A stretch of DNA of 64,000 bases from Cephalotus follicularis (taxonomy: Eukaryota > Streptophyta > Magnoliopsida > Oxalidales > Cephalotaceae), in contig BDDD01000051.1 of the NCBI GenBank assembly GCA_001972305.1, positions 791,913-855,912 on the forward strand, given 5' to 3'. Below the pieces are notes generated by a model that saw only the letters and a list, made by a program, of their open reading frames with translations, had not been told where the DNA came from and searched no databases. This document shows positions 34,418 to 45,689 of the stretch, in pieces. The translations under genes and the position numbers were made by a program. Each line of letters opens with the position of its first letter. Positions within the stretch are counted from its first letter, which is position 1.

Positions 34418-35629
34418 ATGATGGAATTGAATGTGAACAAAATGATCAGTTTGAATGGTAGAAATTATCATCTGTGGCTAGGTAAAATTAAAGATCTTCT
34501 GTATGTGAAGCATTAGCATTTACCAGTGTTTGGTGATTCAAAACTTGACAACAAGACTGATGCCGATTGCACTCTTGAACATAGATTAGTATGTGAGTAC
34601 ATTTGACAATTTGTGGATGATAATGTTTGAATCACATTAACAATGAAACACATGATAGGTCTCTATGGAATAAATCACAGTATGCAAGAAAGACTGGAAA
34701 CAATAAGATGTATTTAATCAAGAAATTTTTGGAGTTAAAATATAGAGATGGTCAAATCCATATCTAATTACTTGAATGATTTTTAAAGACTTCTTGATCA
34801 ACTTGCAGGCATGGGCATTAAATTTGAAGATGAGTTACAAAGGCTTTTGTTGCTTGGCACTTTACCAGACTCTTGGGAGACATTTTGAATGTCACTATGT
34901 AACTCGGCTCCTGATGGCGCTATCAACGTGGAATCTACTAAGAGTGGTATCTTGAATGAAGATATGAGAAGAAAATCTCAAGCTTCATCTTCACACTCTG
35001 AAGCCTTGGTTATCAAGATTAGGGGGAGAAGTTCCAATAGAAGTCCCAGAGGTCAAAGAAAAAGCCAAAGCAAGTCAAGGTCGTCATGGCATAAGAATGT
35101 TCAGTGTCATCATTGTGGCAAGATGGGTCACATCAAGAGAAATTTTTTTCAGTTGAAAAGAGAGAAGAAGAATAATAATGAGAACAATGAGAAGAAAGAT
35201 CATGACAAAGATGATCGGGTTGCTATTGCTACTGAGGAACTTGTAATTATGGTTCATGATGATGTGCTGAATTATGCATGCAATGAGACAACTTGGGTTA
35301 TAGATAGTGGAGATGCATCTCATATCACTTCTAGAAGAGAATTCTTTACTTCCTACACTCTAGGAAACTTTGGTGTATTGAAGATGGGTAATGACGATCT
35401 GGCCAAAGTTTTAGGTATAGGAGATGTGTGCTTAGAGACCAATAATGGAACAAAATTGGTTCTTAAAGATGTGAGGCATGTACTTGATGCTCGCTTGAAC
35501 TTGATTTCAGTTGGAAAGATGGATGATGAGGGCTTTTGCAATACATTCGTCAGTGGAAAATGGAAGCTAACTAGAGGTTCATTAGTTGTGGCTAGAGGTA
35601 AGAAATATACTTCTTTGTATATGTTGTAG
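34418..35629 (+). pseudogene. Co2 gag and protease
   Basis: Starts at 34418 or 34421 with text giving [18 protein letters not shown], a Copia Gag beginning, and soon meets a TAG (KH-stop) and later stops before 34889. From 34889 it is open for 246 codons. The CCHC zinc knuckle CHHCGKMGHIKRNF has Phe (35144-35146) in place of its last Cys, inside a run of T. The protease keeps WVIDSGDASH with its catalytic Asp, and the conserved DVRHVLDARLNLISVG. TAG ends the block; integrase follows 18 bases later. Confidence 0.9.
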
Positions 35630-35647
35630 GCTAAAATTTTCAATGAT

Positions 35648-36640
35648 TTGTGTAATGCAGTTGTTCAAGATGAAAATGTAACTGAATTATGGCACAAACG
35701 ACTAAGCCACATGAGTGAAAAAGGAATGGGATTGTTGGCCAAGAAGAATTTACTATCCGGGTTGAAGAGTGAAAAACTTGAGAAATGTGCACATTGCTTG
35801 GAAGTTAAACAGAGAAGAATTTCATTCAAGAGTCATCCGCCTTCCAGGAAATCGGATTTATTGGAATTGGTACATTCAGATGTTTATGGTCCAATAAAAC
35901 CTAGAGCACTTGGTGGTACATCTTACTTTGTGACATTTATAGATGACCATTCACGAAAACTTTGGGTTTATAACTTGAAGACAAAAGTCAAAGTATTGGA
36001 TGTATTCAAACAGTTTCAAGCTTCAGCCCAGAGACAGAGACAGACGGGGAAGAAGTTGAAATGCTTTCGAACAGATAATGCTGGTGAATACACTAGGCCA
36101 TTTGATGAGTACTGCAAGCAGCAAGGTATTCGACATCAGAAAACATCTCATAAGATGCCTCAGTTGAATGGTTTAGCAGAAATAATGAACATGACTTTGG
36201 TTGATAGAGTCAGATGTTTGCTTTCATATGCAAAGTCGCCAAAGACTTTTTGGGGTGAGGCATTGAAGACATTAGTGCAGGTTATTAATTTATCTTCTAT
36301 TGTTGTCTTGGATGGGGATGTACCAGACAAGGTTTGGTTTGACAAAGATGTATCCTATGATCACATAAGGGTTTTTTGTTGCAAAGCCTTTGTACATGTT
36401 CTGAGGGATGAGAGATCAAAATTAGATGCTAAGACACGACAATGTATCTTTCTTGGCTATGGTTCTGATGAGTTTTGCTACAGACTGTATGATTCAGTTG
36501 AGAAAAAAAATTGTGAGAAGTCAAGATTAATATTTGTTGAAAATCAGACTATACAGAACATAGAAAGAGCAGAGAAGACGTCATCCCAAGACAATGAAAT
36601 GATCATTGATGTTAGCCCAACTCCACTTGTTGATGTGTAG
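35648..36640 (+). pseudogene. Co2 integrase (330 codons open)
   Basis: Begins with the pre-integrase zinc-binding module: LWHKRLSHMSEKGM and later CAHCLEVKQ supply two His and two Cys. The core has LVHSDVYGPI, FVTFIDDHSRKLWVY, FRTDNAGEY and LNGLAEIMNMTLVDR, so the two Asp and the Glu of the catalytic triad are present. The usual Copia C-terminal text VFCCKAFVHV and FLGYGSDEFCYRLYD follows. Stops appear only after residue 330, making this the longest intact domain of Co2. Confidence 0.92.
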
Positions 36641-38446
36641 GGACAGTTACCTGATCAGACATAGGCTAATATTCAAGATGGTATTCTAGACCAGAATCGA
36701 GGTGACCAGAATCAGGATGACTAGCGGGAGGCAGGTTATATTGATCCTCAGATAGATAATGTGGTTGATGTTGAACAACAAGCTCCTATATTTTCACTAA
36801 TTGTTCCTTTGAGGAGGTCTACCAGAGACCGTCGGTCATTTGTTAGATATTCTGCTGATGAGTATATGTTATTGACTGAAGATGGTGAGCTAGATAGTTT
36901 TCAAGAAGCTATGGAGGATGAGCACAAAAAGGAGCGGGTTGACGCAATGCAAGATGAGTTACAATCTATGCATGACAACCACACCTTTGAGTTTGTGACA
37001 TTACCTAAGGGCAATAGAGCTTTAAAGAATCGTTGGACTTACAGGTTGAAGTAAAATGAGAATTCCTCAAACTCATGATTCAAAGCTAGATTGGTCATCA
37101 AAGGCCTCAGAAAATGGATTGATTTTGATGAGATCTTTTCCCCAGTGGTTAAAATGTCTTTAATCCGAGTTGTGTTGGGCTTGGCAGCTAACCTTCATCT
37201 CGAGGTTGAGCAAATGGATGTGAAGATTGCTTTTCTCCATGATGACTTGAAGGAGGAAATATATAAGGAGCAACTAGAGGGTTTCAGGGTGAATGGCAAA
37301 GAAAACTATGTTTGGAAGCTAAAGAAGAGCTTGTATGGTTTGAAACAAGCACCGAGACAGTGGTATAAAAAGTTTGAGTATTTTATGGGGGAACACGCTT
37401 ATAAAAAGACTACCTCTAACCATTGTGTGTTTGTGAGAAAGTTCTCCAAAGTTGACTTTGTCATTTTATTACTTTATGTGGACAACATGCTTATAGTTGG
37501 CTAGCATGCTTCGAGAATTGAAAAGTTAAAGCAAGATTTGAGCAGGTCATTTATAATGAAAGTCTTGGGACCTGCTAAAAAAATTCTTGGTATGAAGATC
37601 AGTCGTGACAGGAAGTCCAAAAAATTATGCTTGTCTCAGAAGAAATATATTAATAAAGTTGTTCAAAGGTTTCATGTAGACAAAGCTAAAGTTGTGGGCA
37701 CCCCTCTTGCTTCACACTTCAAGCTTAGGGTACAACAATGTCCATCTAGTGAGAAAGAGATGGAAGACATGAAAAAAGTTTCGTATGCATCTGCCATGGG
37801 AAGTTTGATGTTTGCAATGGTTTGCACGAGACCAAATATAGCTCATGCAGTTGGCACAATTAGTCATTTTATGTCTAACCCGGGAGAAGAGCATTGGAAA
37901 GCAGTGAAGTGGATATTGAGATATCTCCGAGGCACTTCTAGACTGAAACTTTCATTTGGAAGTGAGAAGCCGATTCTTGTTGGATATACAAATTCGGACA
38001 TGGTAGGGGATATTGATTCAAGGAAATCTACCTCAGGTGATTTGATCACATTCTCTGGGGGAGCTGTGGCATGACATTCATGACTACAGAAATGTACTAC
38101 TTTGTCAACAACAGAGGCAGAATTTATTGCAGCGACTGAAGCATGCAAAGAGCTACTCTGGATGAAAAAGTTTGTACAAGAGAATGGCTTTACTCAAGAC
38201 AGCTATATGTTCTTTTGCGATAATTAAAGTTCTATACACCTTGCAAAAAATTCTACTTTTCATGCAAAGTCTAATCACATCGATTTGAGGTATAATTGGA
38301 TACGTGATGTTCTAGAATCCAAATTGCTAGAACTTGAGAAAGTACACACCGATGAGAATGGTTCAGACATGATGATGAAGGCACTTCCGAAGGAGAAATT
38401 TGAGTTTTGTCGTTTGGTCGTCGGGATGGAAAATCCCTCCACATGA
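36641..38446 (+). pseudogene. Co2 reverse transcriptase and RNase H
   Basis: Three open pieces. The first (36761-37054) has the linker and RT start (MQDELQSMHDNHTFEFV and KNRWTYRLK). The second (37091-37504) has FSPVVKMSLIRVVL, MDVKIAFLHDDL and the palm motif as YVDN (Asn at 37484-37486), so the second catalytic Asp is lost. The third (37538-38074) has the thumb text and the YLRGTSRLKLSFG region ending before RNase H. RNase H then continues past a Trp-to-TGA change (38072-38074) with STTEAEFIAATEACKE, FCDN and NHIDLRY, and ends at TGA 38444-38446, right before the polypurine tract. Confidence 0.9.
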
Positions 38447-38449
38447 GCT

Positions 38450-38462
38450 GGAGGGGGAGATT
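38450..38462 (+). other. Co2 polypurine tract
   Basis: GGAGGGGGAGATT directly before the 3' LTR start, the expected plus-strand primer. Confidence 0.9.
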
Positions 38463-39148
38463 TGTTAAGGTCCAGATCATGTACTGGACTTTGGGCCTAC
38501 AAGGGAGAGGCTCATGGCAAAGCCAATTTTGCCTTTTATTGTTTTGTCCCTACTACTGATGGGTCAGCTATTAGGGTTATATAGAATAGAAGAAAATGTG
38601 AAAAAAAAGAGAAAAAAATAGGGGGAAAATCTTTTTTATGGTTGCTGTTCAGGCTTCATCCAGCTCATGATCCGGAGGTCATTTGTGGTTCGATTGAGTT
38701 GAAATTTTGATAGCATGTTCTTGACATCCCACTCTCATGTCTGAAGGGTTGTATTGAGTTTTGGAGGTCTCTCCACTAGGTTTTTGATCACGTTTTGGGG
38801 CTGTCTGTTTTGGTTAGATTTTTACAATTTTCTCTTGTTTTCTTCAGTTTTGTTATTCAGTTCTTCACTAGTCATTGTGAATCCCTTATTGTTGGAATGA
38901 TGGCTGTATTCCCATTGTGGGAAAGTGATTTATACCTTTGACTTTATTATAGTGGAGATTTGGGTGACTCCGAGATTGGTTCCGTGATTTTTGTCATTCA
39001 CATTAAATGAGCTTTCCAAGTTAATTTTTTTTGTGTTGTTTGTGATTGATTTGATTATTTTATTGCTGCCATATATTTGTAGTGGGTTGTGTTCAATCAA
39101 TTTCTCATAGGTTCAGTCAGATCAGAAAAGTGTATATTTTTCTTATTA
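38463..39148 (+). repeat. Co2 3' LTR
   Basis: TGTTAAGGTCC to TTTTTCTTATTA; the final CA has become TA. GTTATATAG at about 38575 is a probable TATA box, and the 5' LTR has lost it (GTAGTAGAG). Confidence 0.9.
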
Positions 39149-39781
39149 TGATATGCCAAAGACCATAAGAGTCATACAACCGGAATTGGCAACAAAAATC
39201 AGATTACGCACTAGCAAAGGAACTTCTAAAAAAATTCATCATACGAAAAAAATTCATTAAACATATATACCTGAATAAAAACGCATAAACACCAATCCAT
39301 GAAACCTTGACACACATATATACAGACGTGAAATTCATAACTCCTTATGACAATATCTAAGCAACGAACAAACAGATGGAATAACTCTATCAAACTACCT
39401 GAGTTGAATCAATACTGTCTCAATGGAACAGGCATATTTTTGCAGAAACAACATTATTATATGCCATTACATTTCAAGTAGCTGAGCATTAGGATGCCGC
39501 AGTACAATATTTAGCCTTTGTCACACCCCATTTCACATTTATGCTATAATATAATTTAAGCATATTGTAGCGGAAGCATTAAATATTACAACATTTTATC
39601 ATTGTTGGTACAAATTTAAGTAAAGATTAAATAAGGACACCAAATACTGTGGGGTAATCGATCGTAGAAGTTTCTTCGCTTTAACCGGTAACGATATCAA
39701 TCTAAAATTGATAGGATGAGCCTTTTGTCTACTTACTGAGTAAGGAAAAAGTAATGTTAATAGAATATTCAAAATGCTATG
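39149..39781. other. Old flanking DNA, with possible LTR end from 39519
   Basis: 39149-39518 is AT-rich with no feature I recognise. From 39519 the text TGTCACACCCCATTTCAC, followed by GTAGCGGAAGC, looks like the end of a minus-strand Gypsy LTR. That LTR would continue on the other side of the solo LTR, at 44844-45057. I could not find its far end. Confidence 0.45.
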
Positions 39782-40429
39782 TGTGACCACCCGAATTCCC
39801 TGCTATACTGTTCATGCATACATCGTACCGTATTGTACCGTTTTGGATCGTACTGAACTGTATTGAATTGAGGTATTCTTATACCTATTGATATTGTATT
39901 GATCATATGCATGTATAGTCGGGACTCTGGGTTGAGTTTCGGAGAGTTGGTCGAATTGACTATATAAGTCAATTTCTCACTCTTATCTCTTCATTCTTCA
40001 CTCTTCTCCTCCTCTCTATCCTTCTCCCTCTCTCTCTCTAGCTGGAGCCTCCATCTTCATCCCTTACAGCCGGAATTGCAACTCCATCGACAAGGACAGT
40101 GATTACAAGTGGTGGCTTACCGATTGGACAAGAAAGTAGCGGATTATTGGGCGATTTCAGCCGATTGATCGATCGTTAGCTCAACTTTTGAAGCTTCAGT
40201 GATAGGTAGGACTTCTTTATTGAATTGCCTATTGTTTTATTGATTGATTGAATTGAGTGAATTGAGGTTTTTAGGGTTTATTGCTAATCCTTGAATTTGG
40301 AAGGTTCTAACTAGTCTTACTAACATCAAATGATTGATTGTAAACTTTGGTTTTCAAAGAATGTCTTTTAATTGGATTTTGACTTGAGATTGACCATATT
40401 TTCTGCCTAAAAATTGACCCTGCCCGGAA

Positions 40430-40760
40430 AAGACATCGACTCTTAGCCCAAAGACGTCGATGTCTTTCTCATCTGAGTGCTTTATCCTTGATTCTGCAGC
40501 AAAGACATCGACGTCTTTCAATGACGTCGACGTCTTTGCCTCGAGATGTCTCTCCCCTGGAAAGATATCGATGCCGAACATCGATGCGCATTCTCAGGCT
40601 GTTTTCATTGAAAAGCATCGACGCCTTTCTCCAAGGACGTCGACGTATTTGGCCAGTTCTCTACATAAATAGGGAAAGACATCGACGTTTTTCAAAGACA
40701 TCGACGTCTTTCCACCATTTTAAAAAGGAGACGATGTCTTTCACCAAAGACATCGACGCC
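40430..40760. repeat. GTCGAC/ATCGAC palindrome array in the solo LTR
   Basis: Counterpart of 6121-6485 in opposite orientation, with copies such as AAAGACATCGACGTCTTTC, GACGTCGACGTCTTTG and CATCGACGCC. Compared with the Gy1 copy, several CG steps differ by a transition. Confidence 0.88.
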
Positions 40761-40917
40761 TAATGTACTGAAAGTAGTTTTTTAACTGTTTTAAAGCTAG
40801 TTTTTCACTTCTTTTCACATTGCCGCTTGACCGAAGCCTCACTTGAGGTGTTCAAGTGTTTGAAAACAGTTTTAATGATTGCACTGACCGATTGATTTCT
40901 TGAGTCATGAGTGTTGC

Positions 40918-43586
40918 TGTAACACCCCCGATTCAGAACCGGGATCACTCCTGATTCGGGATCGGTGTGTCACACAAAACTGAACTAAAATATATCAAAG
41001 ATCTTAATCTTAATCATCATCAATACGTGGTGGTTCTAAAAATCTGAAAACATGTATAATCATGAACATAAACTGAATCTGAAACATAATCTGAAAACTT
41101 TATCATAGACCAAAATGTCATAATCCAAAAATCTCAATACTGTTTAGATAACTGGCCTATACACGACCATATCACTACTAAAAACATAACCAGATCAAAC
41201 TCCTAGATGATCCTCTGACATAGGGTAACTCTCTCATCACACTTGCCCATGCTGTCCCTGAAAACCTGCCGCATGGAAACAAAAACGCGGCTGAGCAAAC
41301 CTCAGTACGGATATAGAATCATAAAACATAAAACGATAATTTAAAAGATAGAAAATACCCGAATCTTTGAAATATCATACGACACATGTATAAAATAATC
41401 ATAAACAGTTCTATCGATTCAAAACAAACATCCGAATTGCAAAACATTAACAATTTTCAAAAACGATATCCGAAAGCAAAAATCTGATTTTCAAAGCATA
41501 ATCCAAGTTTCAGAGCAAATCAAAATCCCAAAGCGATATTCAAAACGATAGTCAAAATCTTTTTAACATTGTTCGAGTTAAAAAGGGGTTTTCAAAACAA
41601 AACATATCCGAATCCGATATCTCATAAAAGAGATCCAAAACATATAACTGAGACTTATCCGAATCTGAAATCTCATAATAGAGATCCAAAGTACATATAC
41701 ATAAGTGCAAGGGGTTCATGAGGCCCACATGCTCCGACGGAAAGACGTGTACGGCACTACACAATCAATCCCCAAAATCTGAATCCAAAAACATATCCTA
41801 GGATCGATCCATGCACCTCTATCAGATAGCGGATCCATAAGTCCACCTCATGGGACTTATTCAAAACATAGAGAGACGCCGTAGACTAATCACACCGCTA
41901 CGGAAGTGTCACGTCCCCGTGCCAGGCCCACGACGTGCCCATGGTACACCCCATAGGTGGGAAATATCTCTGTATATCCAAAGTTAACATACTTCCTAAG
42001 GTGGAAGTCATGTTCGATTAACACACTTTGATAGTAGAAGTCATGTTCCTTATCAAATCCAAAATCCGTATACTTTCGAATGTGAAAGTCATACTTAGTT
42101 TACAAAAACAAGTGATATAAAACTTTAATAGGAAAAACTGATTTTATAAAATATCCAAGATTTCATAACGTTTCATAAACATTCAAAACCGATAATCGAA
42201 TTTCAAAACATATCGAATTACGAAGCATAACGGAGTTCATAAGTTCAAAGGAATCACATTCGTAAAACAGAACTGAATTTGTACTCTGATAAAATCAGTA
42301 AGAGTATATAAAAAAACGAGAATCCGTACCTTATGCGATCACCAAAATAACTTTAAGAATATAAATCAAGACTTCTCTAGACTGCTCATCGGTTGTTGCA
42401 AACATCTAACAGAAATAAAATCGTTCTCATAAGGACTTGAAATAAAATCAGACCTCGACTCATGGGTCATTGTACACCAATCATGACCATATAAGATAAC
42501 AATAGGTTTAATATGTCCAATTCGCAGAAGTCTCATCTAAACATAATTTCGAATTCGCTAAGGTAAGTCCAATTTGTCCAATTCATCCAATTTCGAATCA
42601 TAATACTAGTTCAGCTCATAATATCGTAAAACGATTACATAAATACATAATTCAACCGAAAACAGAATTTAACGGAGTAGGGTTCAGAGTTTACCGAAAG
42701 CAGTCGAAACAAAGCACAGAGTCATAATCACATCGCGAAAACAGAGCGGATCACACCTACGTGAAAAGCGGAGTCGGAAAACTGTCCGAAACAAGTTGCC
42801 AGAGACAGCCGCGCGTGGGCTCATGAGCCGCCGCTGACCGGCGCGTGTCTGTCACGCGTCACCGGTCAGTCACTGAGAAGGGCCGATCTGGACCGTTTGA
42901 GGCCGGTGATTCCATATCCAAGGCGCGTTTGCCCCAAAGCCGCCGCGTTTGCCCTGAACGAACGCTTTTGACCGCGGCTTGACTTGCGCCGATATTCTTT
43001 TCCGGCGTCGCCAAGGGTCGAGGCTGGTCGGGTTCGCTTCCTCTCGTCACCAGGATGCCGAATATGACCTTGGCTTGTCGTGACGATCACTGGAGACGGA
43101 GTTATGGCGCTCGACAGTGGCGAGGAGAGAAGACGTCGTGCACGCCGAACGAGACGTCGACCGGTGCAGGGGTTGGGTCCGGTGGACTCAGGAGACCGTG
43201 GGGGTTCGACCGGTGCCTTCACCGGTGCCATATCGGTACCGATACGGACGACAGTGATAGAGAGGGGAGAGAGAACGGGAGAGAGAGGGTGGCCAGGGAG
43301 AGAGAGAGGGAGAGAGAGAGAAAAGAATTTTTAATGCAAAATTAGGGTTTTTAAATGTTTAAGTGCTGGAAAAGGGTTTTAACAGTTAAACAAAAAGCCA
43401 AAATTGTTTTATTTATTCATAGACTTAATATCAAAACCCACTAGGCTAATGCCAAAACCCGCTTAGCCTAGCCAGAAGCAAAACAAACCGAAAAATGGGC
43501 AGTCCATAAACCGAAATAACATAAGCAGCCCAAACGAAACAGATCGAAAAGCCAAAAAATTTTATACGGAAAAACGAGATATTACA
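40918..43586 (-). mobile_element. Solo LTR C, minus strand, nested (2669 bp)
   Basis: Plus-strand ends TGTAACACCCCCGATTC and ACGAGATATTACA, flanked by a perfect target duplication GTTGC (40913-40917 and 43587-43591). Orientation is inferred from the GTGTTACA end, the usual 3' end of the related LTRs, and from the CT-rich leader on the minus strand. The uninterrupted site is visible in the Gy1 LTR (CAACGACACTCG near 5853). A GA microsatellite occupies 43258-43321. The short frames at 42866-43345 lie in this GC-rich leader and are not supported as genes. Confidence 0.94.
43258..43321. repeat. GA microsatellite in solo LTR C
   Basis: Interrupted GAGAGA repeat, CT on the LTR strand, about 270-330 bp from the LTR start. 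Confidence 0.85.
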
Positions 43587-44843
43587 GTTGCTGTGAGTCT
43601 AAGTCGGTAAAATGGACACACGTTCCCATCCCTCCATTAGGCACCACCACTTATCGGCCTTGCTTCGATGTTGTATTGATACATTGATCGATTGCTTGTG
43701 CCATGAGTGTCGTTGTGAGTCTAAGTCGGTACGATGGACGCACGTTCCCATTTCTCCACTGGACACCACCACTTATTGACTTTACTTAATATTGTACTGA
43801 CTCAATTGATTGATTGATTGTATTGTATGGATCCTATAGAGCGACCTTGTGGTTTACGTCAGCATGTTAGGTCGACTTTGTCCACCTATTTCGTCGATTG
43901 TTTCTTGTATTGTATTGTCTTGCTGACGAGCATGTGCTGACGAGCAAGATTGATTGACGATTGATGCTCGCTGAGGGCCATAGCTCCCTAACGGCATCAG
44001 TAGCTCCCTCAGTTGTAGCTCATCAAGATTGTATTGGCCCAGCCATAGGCTAGAAGATCTATGTGTTCCAGACCTGATCAGTCTGAGAACCGTAGGTAGA
44101 TCTCCCACCCTTTTTGAAGGACTACCTTCCGTGGGATTGATCACTGCTAACTGGTTGACACTGAATTGACATCGGTCGCACGCTCTATAGGATATTGATT
44201 GATTTATTGGGTGTTTCATACACCACCATTGAGTTTCTGCCATTGATTGATTGTTTGTTATAGATCCTATCCGTATACTCTGTTATGGGCCACTGTCATA
44301 CGGGTAGTATGATTGCCAATTGTACATGCACATTTGCCATGTCATGCATTGATATTGTACACCGCACATTGATATTGTATTGATTGTCACCGATATTGCA
44401 CATTGTACATACATACATGCTGCATGGGGTTTCTGCTTAGCCAGTGTGGCTAACTCCATCCATCGGGGTGGGGTTGTGTTGTACCTTTATGTGCGGCATA
44501 GGTAGGGCAGCAGGTAGCAGCGGAATGAAGGATTGAAGACTCGATTGATCGCATGACTGCTGGGGTACCGCAGGACTGGTTATGAGATTGTAGTGAAGTT
44601 TGATATGTACTGTATTGTAATACTGTATTGAAGAACTGATGATATATTGTAAAAGACTAGTATTGTAGAAGATTTTCTCTGTACTGTATGGATGGATTGG
44701 TATTGTATCTTTCGCAAGTGTTATGTATTGAAAAGTTTTAAGTTTTTCATATTTTTATATTGCTAGTCCCGACCATTGTATTGTGTATTGGATTGAGAGT
44801 AATGCCACGTGTCCGCCCTGTGGGCGCGGGGTGTTACACTATG

Positions 44844-45057
44844 AATGCGAATGCATGATACTAAAATGATCAATCACAATCTGTGGTGTCATTCATCACC
44901 AACTACTGACCCAAATGATTAACCCTAGATTATCATCCCACACTCTCTGGTGAGTGACAAGATCCAAGTAAAATAAAATTTCCTTATCTGCACAAAGCGG
45001 GTAAGCAATCTCGCCCGCATGGAGACCCTGGGAGTGGAAGCACTAGTCATCTCCTAG
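44844..45057. other. Old flanking DNA right of the solo LTR
   Basis: Continuation of the sequence left of 39777. It has words such as ATCACCAACTACTGACCC and GCAATCTCGCCCGCATGG that look LTR-like, possibly of the element whose end is at 39519, but no boundary can be fixed. Confidence 0.4.
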
Positions 45058-45689
45058 CACATAAGACTTTTTAGTCTCAATCTTAATTTTGATGATAACA
45101 TATTTGCTTCTAATATGATCTTGTTAAAGTGTGCAAAATGATGGTGTATTTGAATATAATCAAAAAACATAAGTTGGGAAGCATTTTCAGTATGTTTTGA
45201 GCAGAAAGTCACTAAGCGGCGACGCCCAAATATTAAGTACCGACGCTTAAGCGAAGCACAGAAGGCTAAAGAAAGTGTCAGCGCTTAGGTGCAAGCCAAC
45301 TCAATTTGGTTAACCATCGACGCTTAAAGGTAAAGCGCCAACGCTTAGCAAAGTGATGACATTGAAATGGCTAAGCATTAATGCCTATAAATGTTCTGTG
45401 ATCCATTCAAACAAGCCTAACTAATGATGATTGAGACAAATCGTTAACGTTTAAGCAAAGCGCAGAGAGAGGCAAGACTTAACCGAGGATGCCTAATGCT
45501 GAGGATTCAAAATCAGGGCCTAACGGTAACTACTAAGTAGCGACGCCCAAGCCATGATCGTCGGCGCTTAAGCTGTAGATTAGTAATCCAGTCAGCAAAT
45601 TTCACTTGGAATTGAAGCCCCTCTCCTCACTAACGGCTTTATTTGTTAGGAATGGTAGAACATTCTCGGAGCAGAATCGGACCATGGGG
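45058..45689 (+). repeat. Copia-type LTR fragment with GTCGACGCTTAA motifs
   Basis: Near its start reads TTTAGTCTCAATCTTAATTTTGATGATAACATATTTG, in pieces matching the minus-strand start of the solo LTR at 26743-27804 (AAGTCTCAATC and TTTTGATGATAACATATTTG). It then carries a dozen copies of CGACGCTTAAG-like motifs (45190-45570). It is cut at 45690 by Co1. It is in the plus orientation; its right end is not seen. Confidence 0.65.

Larger units (their letters stand above)
33692..39148 (+). mobile_element. Co2: Ty1/Copia element with two LTRs
   Basis: Plus strand: 5' LTR 33692-34380, primer site, gag-pol 34418-38446, polypurine tract and 3' LTR 38463-39148. The domain order gag, protease, integrase, reverse transcriptase, RNase H is that of Copia. 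The LTRs (689 and 686 bp) differ at about 19 of the first 139 bases by eye, so it is old. The flanks CAATC and TGATA do not match; the target copy has been lost or one end is rearranged. The Gag N terminus ([20 protein letters not shown]) resembles the Tnt1/Tork group. Confidence 0.93.
39782..44838 (+). mobile_element. Solo LTR of the Gy1 family, plus strand, with nested solo LTR
   Basis: Starts TGTGACCACCCGAATT and ends GCGCGGGGTGTTACA, the same as the Gy1 LTR but on the other strand. Perfect target duplication CTATG (39777-39781 and 44839-44843). Removing the nested insert leaves about 2.38 kb, close to the 2373 bp Gy1 LTR. It keeps the TATA box (CTATATAAG near 39960), a CT-rich leader (about 40010-40040) and the GTCGAC palindrome block (40430-40760). 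Confidence 0.96.

Noticed and set aside
42866-43345. Open frames of 84-121 codons
   Set aside because: GC-rich and GA-rich leader of solo LTR C; composition-driven.
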